Shown one piece after another: positions 8,101 to 18,170 of a stretch of 64,000 nt of DNA. This DNA is from Methyloterricola oryzae. Lineage in GTDB: Bacteria > Pseudomonadota > Gammaproteobacteria > Methylococcales > Methylococcaceae. The position numbers were made by a program, and so were the translations under genes. Under the pieces are notes generated by a model. That model worked only from the letters and a program-made list of their open reading frames with translations, did not search any database and had not been told where the DNA came from. The stretch spans positions 124,001 through 188,000 of the forward strand of contig NZ_JYNS01000006.1 of assembly GCF_000934725.1 (NCBI RefSeq), read 5' to 3'. Within the stretch, counting starts at the first letter, position 1. Each line of letters opens with the position of its first letter.

Positions 8101-8186
8101 GCCTACTGTGCGCAATGGGCGGCAGCCTTGCCCTGCTCATCTTCCTGTATTTGTTCTTCGCGCTGTTCTTCCCGGAGCGGTTCTGA
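8097..8186 (+). CDS. kdpF: K+-transporting ATPase small subunit KdpF
   Basis: A 29-residue single-helix protein ending in A-L-F-F-P-E-R-F. The final L-x-x-P-E-x-F is the usual ending of KdpF, which binds at the KdpA-KdpB interface and stabilises the KdpFABC complex in the inner membrane. It overlaps both neighbours by a few bases (ATGA with the small ORF before it, TGATG with kdpA), so all are co-translated. Confidence 0.8.
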   Translation: MSLLCAMGGSLALLIFLYLFFALFFPERF

Positions 8187-9991
8187 TGTCTGGCAGTAGC
8201 GTGCTGCAACTCTTGATCTACATGACAGCCCTGTTTGCCCTGGCAAAGCCGCTGGGCGTTTACATGGCGCGAGTCTTCCAAGGAGACTCCCCCCTGAATC
8301 GGGCTTTTGCACCCATAGAGCGCGGTTTGTATCGCCTGAGTGGAGTGAATTCCGAGCAAGAAATGCACTGGACCGCCTACGCCGCATCCATGCTCGTGTT
8401 CAATTTGCTTGGCGCGTTGACGGTCTACGCCCTGCAACGGATGCAGGGCTATCTGCTTCTCAACCCTCAGCATCTGCCCAATGTCAGCCCGGATTCGGCG
8501 TTCAACACGGCGATCAGCTTCGCCACGAACACCAACTGGCAAGGCTACGCGGGCGAGAGCACCATGAGCTATCTCACGCAGATGCTGGGGATGACGGTGC
8601 AGAACTTTGTTTCGGCGGCGACGGGCATGGCCGTCCTGGTGGCGCTCATCCGGGCCTTCACTCGCCGCAATGCGGACACCATCGGCAATTTCTGGGTGGA
8701 CCTGACCCGAGGCACGCTTTATATCCTGCTGCCTCTATCACTCATCCTGGCTGTGATGTTGGCAGGGCAAGGCGTGGCGCAGACACTCCAGCCCTACGCA
8801 ACGGCCGCCGTGGTTGCGCCGCTTACTTACGAGCAGACGAAGTCAAGTGCCGACGGTCAAGCCCTACTGGACGCCGCGGGTAAATCGTTGACGGAGAACG
8901 TCAAGGTCTCGGAGCAGACTATCGCATTGGGCCCGGTTGCGTCCCAAGTCGCCATCAAGCAGTTGGGTACCAACGGCGGAGGCTTTTTTAACGCCAACTC
9001 CGCGCACCCGTTGGAAAACCCGACCCCCTTCAGCAATTTTCTGGAAATGCTCGCTATCCTGCTGATTCCTGCCGCGCTATGCCACACCTTCGGCTCCATG
9101 CTGGGAGATTCCCGCCAAGGCTGGGCCATGCTGGCCGCCATGACTTTGGTGTTCATCCCCCTGGCCTTGTTAGAAATCCAATTTGAACAGGCAGGCAGTC
9201 CAATCCTCGCTTCGTTGGGATTGGAGATGAATCCAAGCCAACTGCAGAGCGGAGGCAATATGGAGGGCAAGGAAGCGCGTTTTGGCATCGTCAATTCGGC
9301 CATTTGGGCTGTGGCCACCACCGCCGCATCCAATGGGTCCGTCAACGCGATGCATGATTCCTTCACAGCCCTGGGCGGTCTGACTCCCATGTGGCTGATG
9401 CAATTGGGCGAAGTCATCTTTGGCGGTGTGGGCTCCGGTCTCTACGGCATGATCGTGTTCGCCATCGTCGCTGTTTTCGTGGCCGGTCTGATGATCGGGC
9501 GCACGCCCGAGTATCTGGGCAAGAAGATCGAGGCCTTTGAGATGAAGATGGCATCCATCGTTATCCTGGTACCGCCTTTGCTGGTACTTGGTGGCACGGC
9601 GCTCGCGGTCACCCTGGAACTGGGCAGAGCCTCGATTTTCAACCCAGGTGCTCACGGCTTCAGTGAGGTGCTCTACGCCTTTTCCTCGGCCGGCAATAAC
9701 AACGGCAGCGCTTTCGCCGGGCTGTCCGCCAATACGCCGTTCTATAACCTCGTATTAGGCATAGCCATGCTGATTTCCCGCTACTGGCTGGCCGTGCCGG
9801 TCCTGGCCATTGCGGGATCTTTGGCGGCCAAGAAGATCGTGCCCGTGGGGCCCGGTACCCTGCCCACCCATACGCCGCTATTCGTTGCCCTGCTGATTGG
9901 GACGGTGCTGATGGTAGGCGCCCTCACCTTCGTGCCGGCATTGGCGCTGGGACCCGTGGCGGAATACCTGGAAACCGCCGGTACTCCATAA
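8186..9991 (+). CDS. kdpA: K+-transporting ATPase subunit A
   Basis: The potassium-channel-like subunit of the high-affinity KdpFABC pump, about 601 residues with ten or so transmembrane segments. Four degenerate selectivity-filter regions are visible, such as [22 protein letters not shown] and [10 protein letters not shown]. The start ATG at 8186 overlaps the kdpF stop and matches the family N-terminus (S-S-V-L-Q-L-L-I-Y). An upstream extension in the same frame is kdpF sequence read out of frame and is not part of the protein. Confidence 0.97.
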   Translation: MSGSSVLQLLIYMTALFALAKPLGVYMARVFQGDSPLNRAFAPIERGLYRLSGVNSEQEMHWTAYAASMLVFNLLGALTVYALQRMQGYLLLNPQHLPNVSPDSAFNTAISFATNTNWQGYAGESTMSYLTQMLGMTVQNFVSAATGMAVLVALIRAFTRRNADTIGNFWVDLTRGTLYILLPLSLILAVMLAGQGVAQTLQPYATAAVVAPLTYEQTKSSADGQALLDAAGKSLTENVKVSEQTIALGPVASQVAIKQLGTNGGGFFNANSAHPLENPTPFSNFLEMLAILLIPAALCHTFGSMLGDSRQGWAMLAAMTLVFIPLALLEIQFEQAGSPILASLGLEMNPSQLQSGGNMEGKEARFGIVNSAIWAVATTAASNGSVNAMHDSFTALGGLTPMWLMQLGEVIFGGVGSGLYGMIVFAIVAVFVAGLMIGRTPEYLGKKIEAFEMKMASIVILVPPLLVLGGTALAVTLELGRASIFNPGAHGFSEVLYAFSSAGNNNGSAFAGLSANTPFYNLVLGIAMLISRYWLAVPVLAIAGSLAAKKIVPVGPGTLPTHTPLFVALLIGTVLMVGALTFVPALALGPVAEYLETAGTP

Positions 9992-10013
9992 CGCATCGCG
10001 AAACCAGACGCCC

Positions 10014-12152
10014 ATGAGCCGAAAGCACACGCAGACATCACTGGCCAATCCCGCCCTGCTGCAACAAGCCCTGATCGATGCCTTCCTCAAACTGTCGCCC
10101 CGGCAACAGTGGAAGAATCCGGTCATGTTCGTGGTGTACCTCGCCAGCCTGCTCACAACCGGCCTTTGGCTGCAGGCCCTGAGCGGATCGGGTGAGGCGC
10201 CGCCGGGATTTATCCTGGCTATCAGCTTGTGGCTGTGGTTCACGGTGCTCTTCGCCAATTTCGCCGAGGCCGTGGCCGAAGGCCGCAGCAAAGCCCAGGC
10301 TGCCTTCCTGCGCAGCGCCAAGCGAGACATCGCCGCCAAGAAATTGGACGAACCGCGTTACGGCTCCAATTACTCGAAAGTCGCCGGCTCGAGCCTGAGA
10401 CGCGGCGATGTGGTTCTGATCGAAGCGGGCGACTTCGTGCCCGGCGACGGCGAGGTGATCGAGGGCGTCGCGTCGGTGGATGAGAGCGCCATTACCGGAG
10501 AAAGCGCGCCGGTGATCCGCGAATCCGGCGGCGACTTCAGTTCCGTTACCGGAGGCACGCGCGTACTGTCCGACTGGCTGGTCGTGCGCATCACCGTCAA
10601 TCCCGGGGAAACCTTCCTGGACCGCATGATCAATATGGTCGAGGGCGCCAAACGACAGAAGACGCCCAATGAAATCGCACTGACCATCCTTCTGGTGGCC
10701 CTGACCCTGGTTTTCCTCATGGCGACGGTAACGCTCCTGCCGTTTTGCCTGTATGCGGTGGAAACCTCGGGCGCTGGAAAGCCCATCACCATCACGGCTC
10801 TGGTCGCCTTGCTGGTCTGCCTGATCCCCACCACCATCGGCGGTCTGTTATCAGCCATCGGCGTGGCCGGAATCGGCCGCATGATGCAGAAGAATGTCAT
10901 CGCCACCTCCGGCCGCGCCGTGGAGGCAGCCGGGGATGTGGACGTGCTGTTGCTGGACAAGACCGGCACCATCACCTTGGGCAACCGACAGGCTGCCGCG
11001 TTTCTGCCGTTGGCAGGCGTGGCCCAGCAGGAACTCGCGGACGCCGCGCAACTGGCCTCGCTGGCCGATGAGACTCCGGAGGGCCGCAGCATCGTGGTGC
11101 TGGCCAAGAACAAGTACGGAATGCGCGAACGGGACATCCAAACCCTCGGCGCAACTTTTGTGCACTTCAGCGCGCAGACAAGGATGAGCGGCGTGACTCT
11201 CCCTACGGTCGGAGAGATTCCGGGAAAAGCCCGAACGTCTACCCAGCCTCCCAATGGGAAGGGGGAAAATGTTCGTCAGATCCGCAAAGGCGCGGCCGAC
11301 GCCATCCGCGGCTACGTCGAGGAACAGGGCGGGCGATTTCCGGCGGAATTGCAAACGCTGGTCAATGACGTGGCGCGGCGGGGCAGCACGCCTTTGGTGG
11401 TGGCCGAGGGCCGAAACGCCCTCGGCGTGATCGAACTGAAGGACATCGTCAAAGGCGGTATCAAGGAGCGCTTTATCGACCTGCGGCAGATGGGCATCAA
11501 GACCATCATGATCACCGGCGATAATCGCCTCACCGCCGCGGCCATCGCCGCCGAGGCGGGCGTCGACGATTTCCTTGCGGAAGCAACTCCGGAAGCCAAG
11601 CTCAACCTCATACGCCAGTACCAGGCGGAAGGCAGACTGGTCGCCATGACCGGCGACGGCACCAATGACGCGCCCGCCCTGGCCCAGGCCGACGTGGCCG
11701 TGGCCATGAACAGCGGAACCCAGGCGGCCAAGGAGGCGGGCAATATGGTGGACCTGGATTCAAACCCCACAAAGCTGATAGAAATCGTGGAAACCGGCAA
11801 ACAGATGCTGATGACCCGTGGTGCGCTCACCACATTCAGCATCGCCAACGACGTCGCCAAATATTTCGCCATCATCCCCGCGGCCTTCGCGAGCACCTAT
11901 CCGGCGCTCAACCTGCTTAACGTGATGCATCTCGCCACCCCCTCCAGCGCCATTCTATCGGCTGTGATCTTCAACGCCCTGATCATCATCGCCCTGATTC
12001 CCCTGGCCCTCACGGGCATCCGCTATAAACCGGTTGGAGCCGCCGCCCTGCTGCAAAACAACCTGCTGATCTACGGTTTGGGCGGACTCGTCGTGCCCTT
12101 CATCGGCATCAAGCTCATCGACACCAGCTTGCACATGCTGGGCCTGTTCTGA
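10014..12152 (+). CDS. kdpB: K+-transporting ATPase subunit B (P-type ATPase)
   Basis: The catalytic P-type ATPase subunit that powers K+ uptake. The phosphorylation motif D-K-T-G-T-I-T is near residue 321, T-G-E-S-A-P (actuator domain) precedes it, and [12 protein letters not shown] is the hinge. The protein is 712 residues against about 680 for E. coli KdpB. Much of the difference is an in-frame insertion of about 22 residues in the nucleotide-binding domain between R-M-S-G and I-R-K-G. The inserted DNA, about 11198-11270, contains short inverted repeats. KdpA lies 22 bases upstream and kdpC follows. Confidence 0.97.
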   Translation: MSRKHTQTSLANPALLQQALIDAFLKLSPRQQWKNPVMFVVYLASLLTTGLWLQALSGSGEAPPGFILAISLWLWFTVLFANFAEAVAEGRSKAQAAFLRSAKRDIAAKKLDEPRYGSNYSKVAGSSLRRGDVVLIEAGDFVPGDGEVIEGVASVDESAITGESAPVIRESGGDFSSVTGGTRVLSDWLVVRITVNPGETFLDRMINMVEGAKRQKTPNEIALTILLVALTLVFLMATVTLLPFCLYAVETSGAGKPITITALVALLVCLIPTTIGGLLSAIGVAGIGRMMQKNVIATSGRAVEAAGDVDVLLLDKTGTITLGNRQAAAFLPLAGVAQQELADAAQLASLADETPEGRSIVVLAKNKYGMRERDIQTLGATFVHFSAQTRMSGVTLPTVGEIPGKARTSTQPPNGKGENVRQIRKGAADAIRGYVEEQGGRFPAELQTLVNDVARRGSTPLVVAEGRNALGVIELKDIVKGGIKERFIDLRQMGIKTIMITGDNRLTAAAIAAEAGVDDFLAEATPEAKLNLIRQYQAEGRLVAMTGDGTNDAPALAQADVAVAMNSGTQAAKEAGNMVDLDSNPTKLIEIVETGKQMLMTRGALTTFSIANDVAKYFAIIPAAFASTYPALNLLNVMHLATPSSAILSAVIFNALIIIALIPLALTGIRYKPVGAAALLQNNLLIYGLGGLVVPFIGIKLIDTSLHMLGLF

Positions 12153-12180
12153 ACCCGCCAGTGCCCGTCCGGGGAATGCC

Positions 12181-12756
12181 ATGCAAACGCTCATCAGACC
12201 GGCGGTAAGCCTTTTCATCCTCCTCAGCCTCATCACCGGCGTTCTCTATCCAGGAATCGTGACGCTGCTTGCTCAGGTGGCTTTTCCAATCGAGGCCAAT
12301 GGCAGTTTGATACGCGATGACCAGGGTACGGTGGTCGGCTCCGCGCTGATTGGACAGTCATTCACCGACCCGAAATATTTCTGGAGCCGGCCATCCGCCA
12401 CCGCGCCGTATGCCTACAATGGCGGCGCCTCCGGCGGATCGAACCTGGGCCCTTCAAATCCGGCGCTGAAAGCAGCCGTCATGGCGCGCATCGACGCCCT
12501 GCGCAGGTCCGATCCGGGCAACGAGGGCAGAATTCCCGTGGACTTGGTGACCGCATCCGGCAGTGGCCTGGACCCGCACATCAGTCCCGCCGCCGCGGAC
12601 TATCAGGTCGGGCGGGTGGCCCGGGCTCGCAAGCTGCCTAAGGCCAAGGTCGAAGAGTTGGTCCAGGCCCACACGGAAGCCCGAACCTTTGGCGTGCTCG
12701 GCGAGCCCAGGGTGAATGTCCTGCAGTTGAACCGGGCTTTGGATGCCTTGCGCTGA
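12181..12756 (+). CDS. kdpC: K+-transporting ATPase subunit C
   Basis: A 191-residue subunit with one N-terminal transmembrane helix and a periplasmic domain. Family motifs include G-S-x-L-I-G-Q-S-F, [18 protein letters not shown] and [12 protein letters not shown]-x-A-A. KdpC is thought to help ATP binding by KdpB and assembly of the complex. It ends the structural kdp genes; kdpD/E follow after two unrelated genes. Confidence 0.97.
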   Translation: MQTLIRPAVSLFILLSLITGVLYPGIVTLLAQVAFPIEANGSLIRDDQGTVVGSALIGQSFTDPKYFWSRPSATAPYAYNGGASGGSNLGPSNPALKAAVMARIDALRRSDPGNEGRIPVDLVTASGSGLDPHISPAAADYQVGRVARARKLPKAKVEELVQAHTEARTFGVLGEPRVNVLQLNRALDALR

Positions 12757-12807
12757 AGACGACGCGAGGGCAGTATCAGCGGCTATGCAACAGCCTATGT
12801 CCATGCC

Positions 12808-13962
12808 ATGAACGACGGAATGGAAGTCGGTTTCGTCTACGACGAGCGCTTTCTTCAGCACAATCCGGGGCTGGAGATGTTTCCTGGCGCAACAGGTCCA
12901 GTGCCAACGCCTTTCGTGGAACCCGTGCTGCACCCGTCCAACCATCGCCTGGTGATGCGGACCAAGCATCTCATGGATCTCTCGGGCCTCATGAAACACG
13001 TGAGACTGATCGAGCCGAACCCCGCCACGCCTGAGCAGCTCGCACGTTTCCACACGCCCGAATACATCGAACATGTCCGTCAGTTGTCACTCCAGGGCCA
13101 GGGGGACGCTGGCGAGCACGCGCCAGTGGGACCGGGCAGCTTTGATGTCGCCCTGCTCGCTGCGGGCGGGGGTATCTGCGCCGTCGATGCCATACTGCGG
13201 GGGCAGGTACGGCGGGCTTACGTGAACTGCAGGCCGCCCGGCCACCATGCCTTGCCGGACCGGGGCATGGGCTACTGTCTGTTCAACAACATCGTGATCG
13301 CCGCCCGACACGCGCAAAACGCACACCAGATCAGGCGCATTTTGGTAGTCGATTGGGACGTGCACCATGGCAATGGAACGCAGGCGGCCTTTTATCACGA
13401 TCCGTTGGTGCTTTTCGCCTCCATTCACCAGGATGGGCTCTACCCCGATGACGACGGCCTCCTCCAGCAAACGGGGGGAGCAACGGCCATCGGCACCACG
13501 GTCAATATTCCCTTGCCGGCCGGTTGCGGTGACGCGGCCTACCGGGCTGCCTTCGAACGCATCCTGCTCCCTGTCGCAAGGGAATTCCGCCCGCAGCTCA
13601 TCCTGGTTTCGGCGGGTCAGGACGCCAGCACCATGGACCCAGAGGGGCGGATGTGTCTGAGCACCGAGGCCTACCGTTGGATGACCGCGGCCCTGATGGA
13701 CTTGGCAGACGAACTGTGCGAAGGACGCCTGATTCTGCTGCAGGAAGGCGGGTACTCGGAAACCTATGCGCCGTACTGTACGCTCGCCATCGTCGAATCG
13801 CTCACAGGCATACGCACCCGAATTCCGGAGCCCCTGGATCCTGAAACGCTGCGCGCACGCCCGGACATCCTGAACATAAGCCCCGGCGCAGAAGCCGCTT
13901 TGTGCGCCGCAGAATCAGCCCATGCCGCTCACTGGCCGGTGCTTGCCCGAGGCCCCGGCTAA
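12808..13962 (+). CDS. Histone deacetylase-family amidohydrolase
   Basis: A zinc-dependent deacetylase/amidohydrolase of the bacterial class II HDAC-like type, 384 residues. The active-site signatures are R-P-P-G-H-H-A (charge relay histidines), D-W-D-V-H-H-G-N-G-T (two zinc ligands), A-G-Q-D-A-S (third zinc ligand) and E-G-G-Y-S (catalytic Tyr). Substrates of bacterial members range from acetylated polyamines to acetyl-lysine or acetoin-related compounds, so the substrate is open. It is placed between kdpC and kdpD with a GNAT acetyltransferase gene next to it; an acetylation/deacetylation pair is conceivable but unproven. Confidence 0.88.
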   Translation: MNDGMEVGFVYDERFLQHNPGLEMFPGATGPVPTPFVEPVLHPSNHRLVMRTKHLMDLSGLMKHVRLIEPNPATPEQLARFHTPEYIEHVRQLSLQGQGDAGEHAPVGPGSFDVALLAAGGGICAVDAILRGQVRRAYVNCRPPGHHALPDRGMGYCLFNNIVIAARHAQNAHQIRRILVVDWDVHHGNGTQAAFYHDPLVLFASIHQDGLYPDDDGLLQQTGGATAIGTTVNIPLPAGCGDAAYRAAFERILLPVAREFRPQLILVSAGQDASTMDPEGRMCLSTEAYRWMTAALMDLADELCEGRLILLQEGGYSETYAPYCTLAIVESLTGIRTRIPEPLDPETLRARPDILNISPGAEAALCAAESAHAAHWPVLARGPG

Positions 13963-14027
13963 GAAGCGCATCGGTGATATGATGCATAGGCCCTGTTACG
14001 GCGTCTCCGCCTGCAGCATTGCGAACC

Positions 14028-14624
14028 ATGACCGAACGCACACCCGAAACTGAAACAGACCAAGATGGCGAGCCAGAACTTCGCGTCCGCCGCATACACC
14101 GGCGCGACCTGAACCGCGCCTGGGAATTTCTCAAGCTGGTCTTCCGGGACGTCAACCGCGAAACCGTGGAATACCAGCGTCCGCGCCTCAAGCAGCACTT
14201 TTTCGATATCTACGAGAAAGATGGCATCGAGCAACTGGTGTTCGAACTGAAAGTCGGCTCCAAGCATGAACTGGTGGGTTACGTGGAGTTCGCCTACGAG
14301 ATCGTCGGCTCCGATAACTGGATGAACCACCGTTACTTCGCCAAGCGCGAAATGCGCCCGCTGTTCGTGGAAGAAATCGCGGTGCACCCGGCTTATTCCG
14401 GCATGGGCATCGGCACCTTCATTTTCGAACAGATCGAGCATGCGGCGCGACTGCGCGGCTGCACCCACATCGTGCTGGAAGTCGCGGAGAACAATGAACG
14501 GGCTCTGAAGTTCTACCGCAAACGCAGTTTCATCAAGCTGGACGCGGCCATCTTCCTGGCAAAGAAGCTCGACGTCCCGGACGAATTGCTGAAGCCACGC
14601 AAGATGCCGCTGAGAAAGTCCTAA
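14028..14624 (+). CDS. GNAT-family N-acetyltransferase
   Basis: About 198 residues. The acetyl-CoA-binding region reads V-E-E-I-A-V-H-P-A-Y-S-G-M-G-I-G-T, and a later E-V-A-E-N-N-E-R-A-L-K-F-Y-R-K-R-S-F is the usual C-terminal GNAT motif. ATG 14028 is preferred over the weak TTG just upstream. The N-terminal part (charged, about 30 residues) precedes the fold. The substrate is unknown. It lies between the HDAC-like gene and kdpD. Confidence 0.85.
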   Translation: MTERTPETETDQDGEPELRVRRIHRRDLNRAWEFLKLVFRDVNRETVEYQRPRLKQHFFDIYEKDGIEQLVFELKVGSKHELVGYVEFAYEIVGSDNWMNHRYFAKREMRPLFVEEIAVHPAYSGMGIGTFIFEQIEHAARLRGCTHIVLEVAENNERALKFYRKRSFIKLDAAIFLAKKLDVPDELLKPRKMPLRKS

Positions 14625-14724
14625 AGTCGGGCCGGCGTGTTCGTCTCCTCCAATTTGACGGCATTTTTACGCCCTCACGCATAAACTGGCCACGGAAGCG
14701 TCGAGATGAGCGAAACGTGCCCCG

Positions 14725-17454
14725 ATGAATGATGAACGCCCCGACCCCGACGCGCTGCTGGCCCGCGTCCAGCGCGATACTGCCAAGGCCTGCCGAGGCC
14801 GATTGAAAATCTTTTTCGGCGCCGCCGCCGGTGTAGGCAAGACCTACGCAATGCTGCTGGCCGCCCGGGAGCGGCGTGCCGAGAACATCGACGTGGTGGT
14901 CGGGCTGGCCGAGACCCATGGCCGCAAGGAGACCGCCGAGTTGCTGGAAGGGCTGGAGACCCTGCCCACCCGCGAGGTCGAATACCGTGAAACACGGCTC
15001 AAGGAATTCGATCTCGACGCGGCGCTCAGGCGCAGGCCCGCCATCATCCTAGTGGACGAGTTGGCGCACACGAATGCGCCGGGTTCCCGCCATCCCAAGC
15101 GCTGGCAGGACATCTACGAATTGCTGGAAGCCGGTATCGACGTCTACACCGCGCTCAATGTCCAGCATCTGGAAAGCCTCAACGACGACATTGGGCAGAT
15201 CTCCGGCATCCGCGTCTGGGAGACCGTGCCGGACACAGTGTTCGAAAACGCCGACGAGGTGGAACTGGTGGACCTGCCGCCGGACGAGTTGCTGGTCCGG
15301 CTCAAGGAAGGCAAGGTGTTTCTGCCGCAGCAGGCGCAGGACGCCATCAAGCATTTCTTCCGCAAGGGTAACCTGATCGCCCTGCGCGAACTGGCCTTGC
15401 GCCAGACCGCCAGTCAGGTGGACGCTCAGATGCTGACCTACCGCGCCGATCATGCCATACGCGATGTGTGGCAGGTCAGCGAACGGGTGCTGGTCTGCGT
15501 GGGCCCCAGCGCCTTGGGCGAACGCCTGGTGCGGGCCGGCAAGCGCCTGGCCACGGGACTGCGCGCCGATTGGATCGCCGTCTACGTGGAGACACCGCAG
15601 TTACAGCGGCTGCCGCCGGAGCGACGCGATGCGGTCCTGCGCATCCTGCGCCTGGCCGAGCAGCTGGGTGCGGAGACCGTCACCCTGAGCGCCCCGGAAA
15701 TGGGCGAGGCCATCATCCGCTTTGCCCGCGCCCGCAACATCACCAAGATCGTCATGGGCAAGCCCAGCCGGCGGGGTTGGAGGCGCTGGCTCATGGGTTC
15801 CGTGGTCGATACCCTGATCGGCCACGCCCACAACATCAACATCTATCTGTTGGGAAGCCCCCAGGGGGATCCGGCGGAAAGAGATCTCTATCTGGCCCGC
15901 AAGCGGCCCACGCCCGGACTCATGGACCGCCTGGGGCCGCGCCAGAAACGGCGCTACGTCGGCTATCTCTGGGCCATCGGGGTCACCCTGCTGTGCACCG
16001 TGCTCGCCAGGCTCATGTTCGGCCGCCTGGAACTGGCGAACCTGGTGATGATCTTCCTTCTCGGCGTGGTATTCGTCGCCACCCGCTTCGGACGTGGGCC
16101 GTCCATCCTGGCATCCATCCTCGGGGTTGCCATCGTCGACTTCCTCTTCGTCAGCCCTTATTTCACCTTTTCCGTCGAAGACACCCAGTACCTGGTGACG
16201 CTGGTCGCCATGCTGGTGGTGGCCATGCTGATCAGCAACCTCATGGCCAACGTGCGCTCCCAGGCCAAGGTGGCGGCGCACCGGGAGCGCCGCGCCATGG
16301 TCCTTTACGCCATGACCAAGGAAATGGCCACCGCCCAGACCGAGGATGAGATCGTGCGCACGGCGGTGCGCCACCTGCACACCGAGTTCGGCAGCCGCAC
16401 TGTCGTCCTCCTGCCGGACGCCACGGGCCGTATCCGATATCCCAACGATCGCCCGATGGCCGAATCCCTGCTCGGAGCCGACCTCAGCGTCGCGCAATGG
16501 GTCATGGACCACGACGAGATGGCCGGGCAAGGCACCAACACCCTGGCAGGTTCCAGCGCGGTTTACTTCCCCGTGAGCACCGGCGACACGGTGCTCGGCG
16601 TGATGGCGCTGTTGCCCGTCAACCTGCGGCGCATCTTCCTGCCGGAACAGCGAAAACTGATGGACACCTTCCTGCGCCAGATCGCCCATGCCCTCACCCG
16701 AGTAAGGCTTACCGAACAGGCAAGGTCGGTACAATTGCAGATAGAGACCGAAAAACTGCGCAACTCCCTGCTCAGTTCCATTTCCCATGACTTGCGCACC
16801 CCCCTGGCCACCATCGTCGGCTCGGCCAGCACCCTGGCGGAAGACGGCGGCACGCTGGAGGCAGACGACCGCATCGAACTGAGCCGAGGCATCTACGACG
16901 AGGCCCAGCGCATGTCCAACCTGGTGAACAACATCCTCGACATGGCGCGCCTGGAAGCCGGCGTGGTGGAACTGAACCGGCAATGGCACCCGCTGGAAGA
17001 GGTCATCGGCAGCGTTCTCACCCGGATGCAGAAGCGTCTCGCCGACCGTGAACTCAAGGTCCGACTGCCGCCTGGCATCCCCATGATCCACGCGGACGCG
17101 GTGATGATCGAGCAGGTGCTGGTGAACCTGCTGGAAAACGCCATCCGCTACACGCCCGCGGGCAGTCCGCTGGAGATCATGGCCGAATCCACGCCGTTCA
17201 CCGTAGAGATTTCGGTTGCCGACCGCGGCCCCGGCATACCCAAGGGACGGGAGGAAAAACTGTTCGAAAAGTTCTACCGGCTGCAGCCGGAGGCATCCCA
17301 GAGCGGCGTCGGACTCGGACTTCCCATCTGCCGGGCCATCATCGAAGCCCATGGCGGCAGCATCCAGGCTCGCAACCGCGCCAGCGGCGGCACAGTCTTC
17401 TCCATCATCCTACCCGCCGGCGCCAACCCGCCGAGCCTGGATCAGGAGGAATGA
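14725..17454 (+). CDS. kdpD: Osmosensitive K+ channel sensor histidine kinase KdpD
   Basis: A 909-residue inner-membrane sensor kinase controlling kdp expression with KdpE. Domains in order: N-terminal KdpD domain with Walker A G-A-A-A-G-V-G-K-T (about residue 33) and L-V-D-E-L-A-H-T-N-A-P-G-S-R-H; a universal-stress-like domain (about 250-370); four transmembrane helices (about 400-510); a GAF domain (about 525-650); HisKA with S-H-D-L-R-T-P-L (His near 687); and an ATPase domain with N-L-L-E-N-A-I-R-Y. Full length for the family. The kdpE start lies four bases after its stop. Confidence 0.97.
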   Translation: MNDERPDPDALLARVQRDTAKACRGRLKIFFGAAAGVGKTYAMLLAARERRAENIDVVVGLAETHGRKETAELLEGLETLPTREVEYRETRLKEFDLDAALRRRPAIILVDELAHTNAPGSRHPKRWQDIYELLEAGIDVYTALNVQHLESLNDDIGQISGIRVWETVPDTVFENADEVELVDLPPDELLVRLKEGKVFLPQQAQDAIKHFFRKGNLIALRELALRQTASQVDAQMLTYRADHAIRDVWQVSERVLVCVGPSALGERLVRAGKRLATGLRADWIAVYVETPQLQRLPPERRDAVLRILRLAEQLGAETVTLSAPEMGEAIIRFARARNITKIVMGKPSRRGWRRWLMGSVVDTLIGHAHNINIYLLGSPQGDPAERDLYLARKRPTPGLMDRLGPRQKRRYVGYLWAIGVTLLCTVLARLMFGRLELANLVMIFLLGVVFVATRFGRGPSILASILGVAIVDFLFVSPYFTFSVEDTQYLVTLVAMLVVAMLISNLMANVRSQAKVAAHRERRAMVLYAMTKEMATAQTEDEIVRTAVRHLHTEFGSRTVVLLPDATGRIRYPNDRPMAESLLGADLSVAQWVMDHDEMAGQGTNTLAGSSAVYFPVSTGDTVLGVMALLPVNLRRIFLPEQRKLMDTFLRQIAHALTRVRLTEQARSVQLQIETEKLRNSLLSSISHDLRTPLATIVGSASTLAEDGGTLEADDRIELSRGIYDEAQRMSNLVNNILDMARLEAGVVELNRQWHPLEEVIGSVLTRMQKRLADRELKVRLPPGIPMIHADAVMIEQVLVNLLENAIRYTPAGSPLEIMAESTPFTVEISVADRGPGIPKGREEKLFEKFYRLQPEASQSGVGLGLPICRAIIEAHGGSIQARNRASGGTVFSIILPAGANPPSLDQEE

Positions 17455-17457
17455 ATC

Positions 17458-18153
17458 GTGTCAGGCCTGAGCCCGGTCGTCGTCGTCATCGAGGATGACC
17501 CGCCCATCCGCCGCTTCCTGCGCACGGGACTGCGCAGCCACGGCTTCGAGGTGTTCGAGGCGGGCACCGGACGGCAGGGTCTGGTGGAAGCGGAAGTGCG
17601 CAAGCCCGACCTGGCCATCGTGGACCTTGGGCTGCCGGACATGGACGGCGTGGATGTGGTGAAGGGCATACGCGTCTGGTCGGACCTGCCCATCATCGTC
17701 CTGTCCGCCCGCAGCGCCGAGCAACACAAGATCGAGGCGCTGGACTCAGGCGCCGACGACTACCTGACGAAACCCTTCGGGCTGGGCGAACTGCTGGCGC
17801 GGATGCGCGTCGCCCTGCGCCACGCAGCCCGGGCGCCCGATTTGCGTCAGAACGAGGTATTCAGCACCGGCAGCCTCTCAGTGGACCTCCTCAACCGCTG
17901 GGTCCGCCTGGACGGCGCAGAGATACATCTGACACCTATCCAGTTCCGCCTGTTGTCAGTGCTGGTGAAGAACGCCGGCAAGGTGCTCACGCACCGGCAA
18001 ATACTCAAGGAGGTATGGGGGCCGTCCTACACCGACAACGCCCATTACCTGCGCATCTACATGAGCCAGTTGCGCCAAAAGCTAGAGGCGGACCCCACCC
18101 GGCCGCAGTTTTTGCTCACCGAAACCGGGGTCGGTTACCGCCTCCGGGTGTGA
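17458..18153 (+). CDS. kdpE: Response regulator KdpE
   Basis: An OmpR-type response regulator, 231 residues. The receiver domain has the acidic pair E-D-D, the phospho-acceptor in I-V-D-L-G-L-P-D and the conserved lysine in Y-L-T-K-P-F. The C-terminal winged helix follows (L-T-P-I-Q-F-R-L-L and V-W-G-P-S-Y). It starts with GTG at 17458, well placed after AGGAGG, and is co-transcribed with kdpD. It should activate kdpFABC at low K+. Confidence 0.97.
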   Translation: MSGLSPVVVVIEDDPPIRRFLRTGLRSHGFEVFEAGTGRQGLVEAEVRKPDLAIVDLGLPDMDGVDVVKGIRVWSDLPIIVLSARSAEQHKIEALDSGADDYLTKPFGLGELLARMRVALRHAARAPDLRQNEVFSTGSLSVDLLNRWVRLDGAEIHLTPIQFRLLSVLVKNAGKVLTHRQILKEVWGPSYTDNAHYLRIYMSQLRQKLEADPTRPQFLLTETGVGYRLRV

Positions 18154-18170
18154 AGTATCCGCCGCGCTTC

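Noticed and set aside
15601-17352. Long open frame opposite kdpD
   Set aside because: It is a shadow of high-GC codon use; kdpD is clearly the real gene and the antisense protein is low-complexity (His/Asp/Gln-rich).
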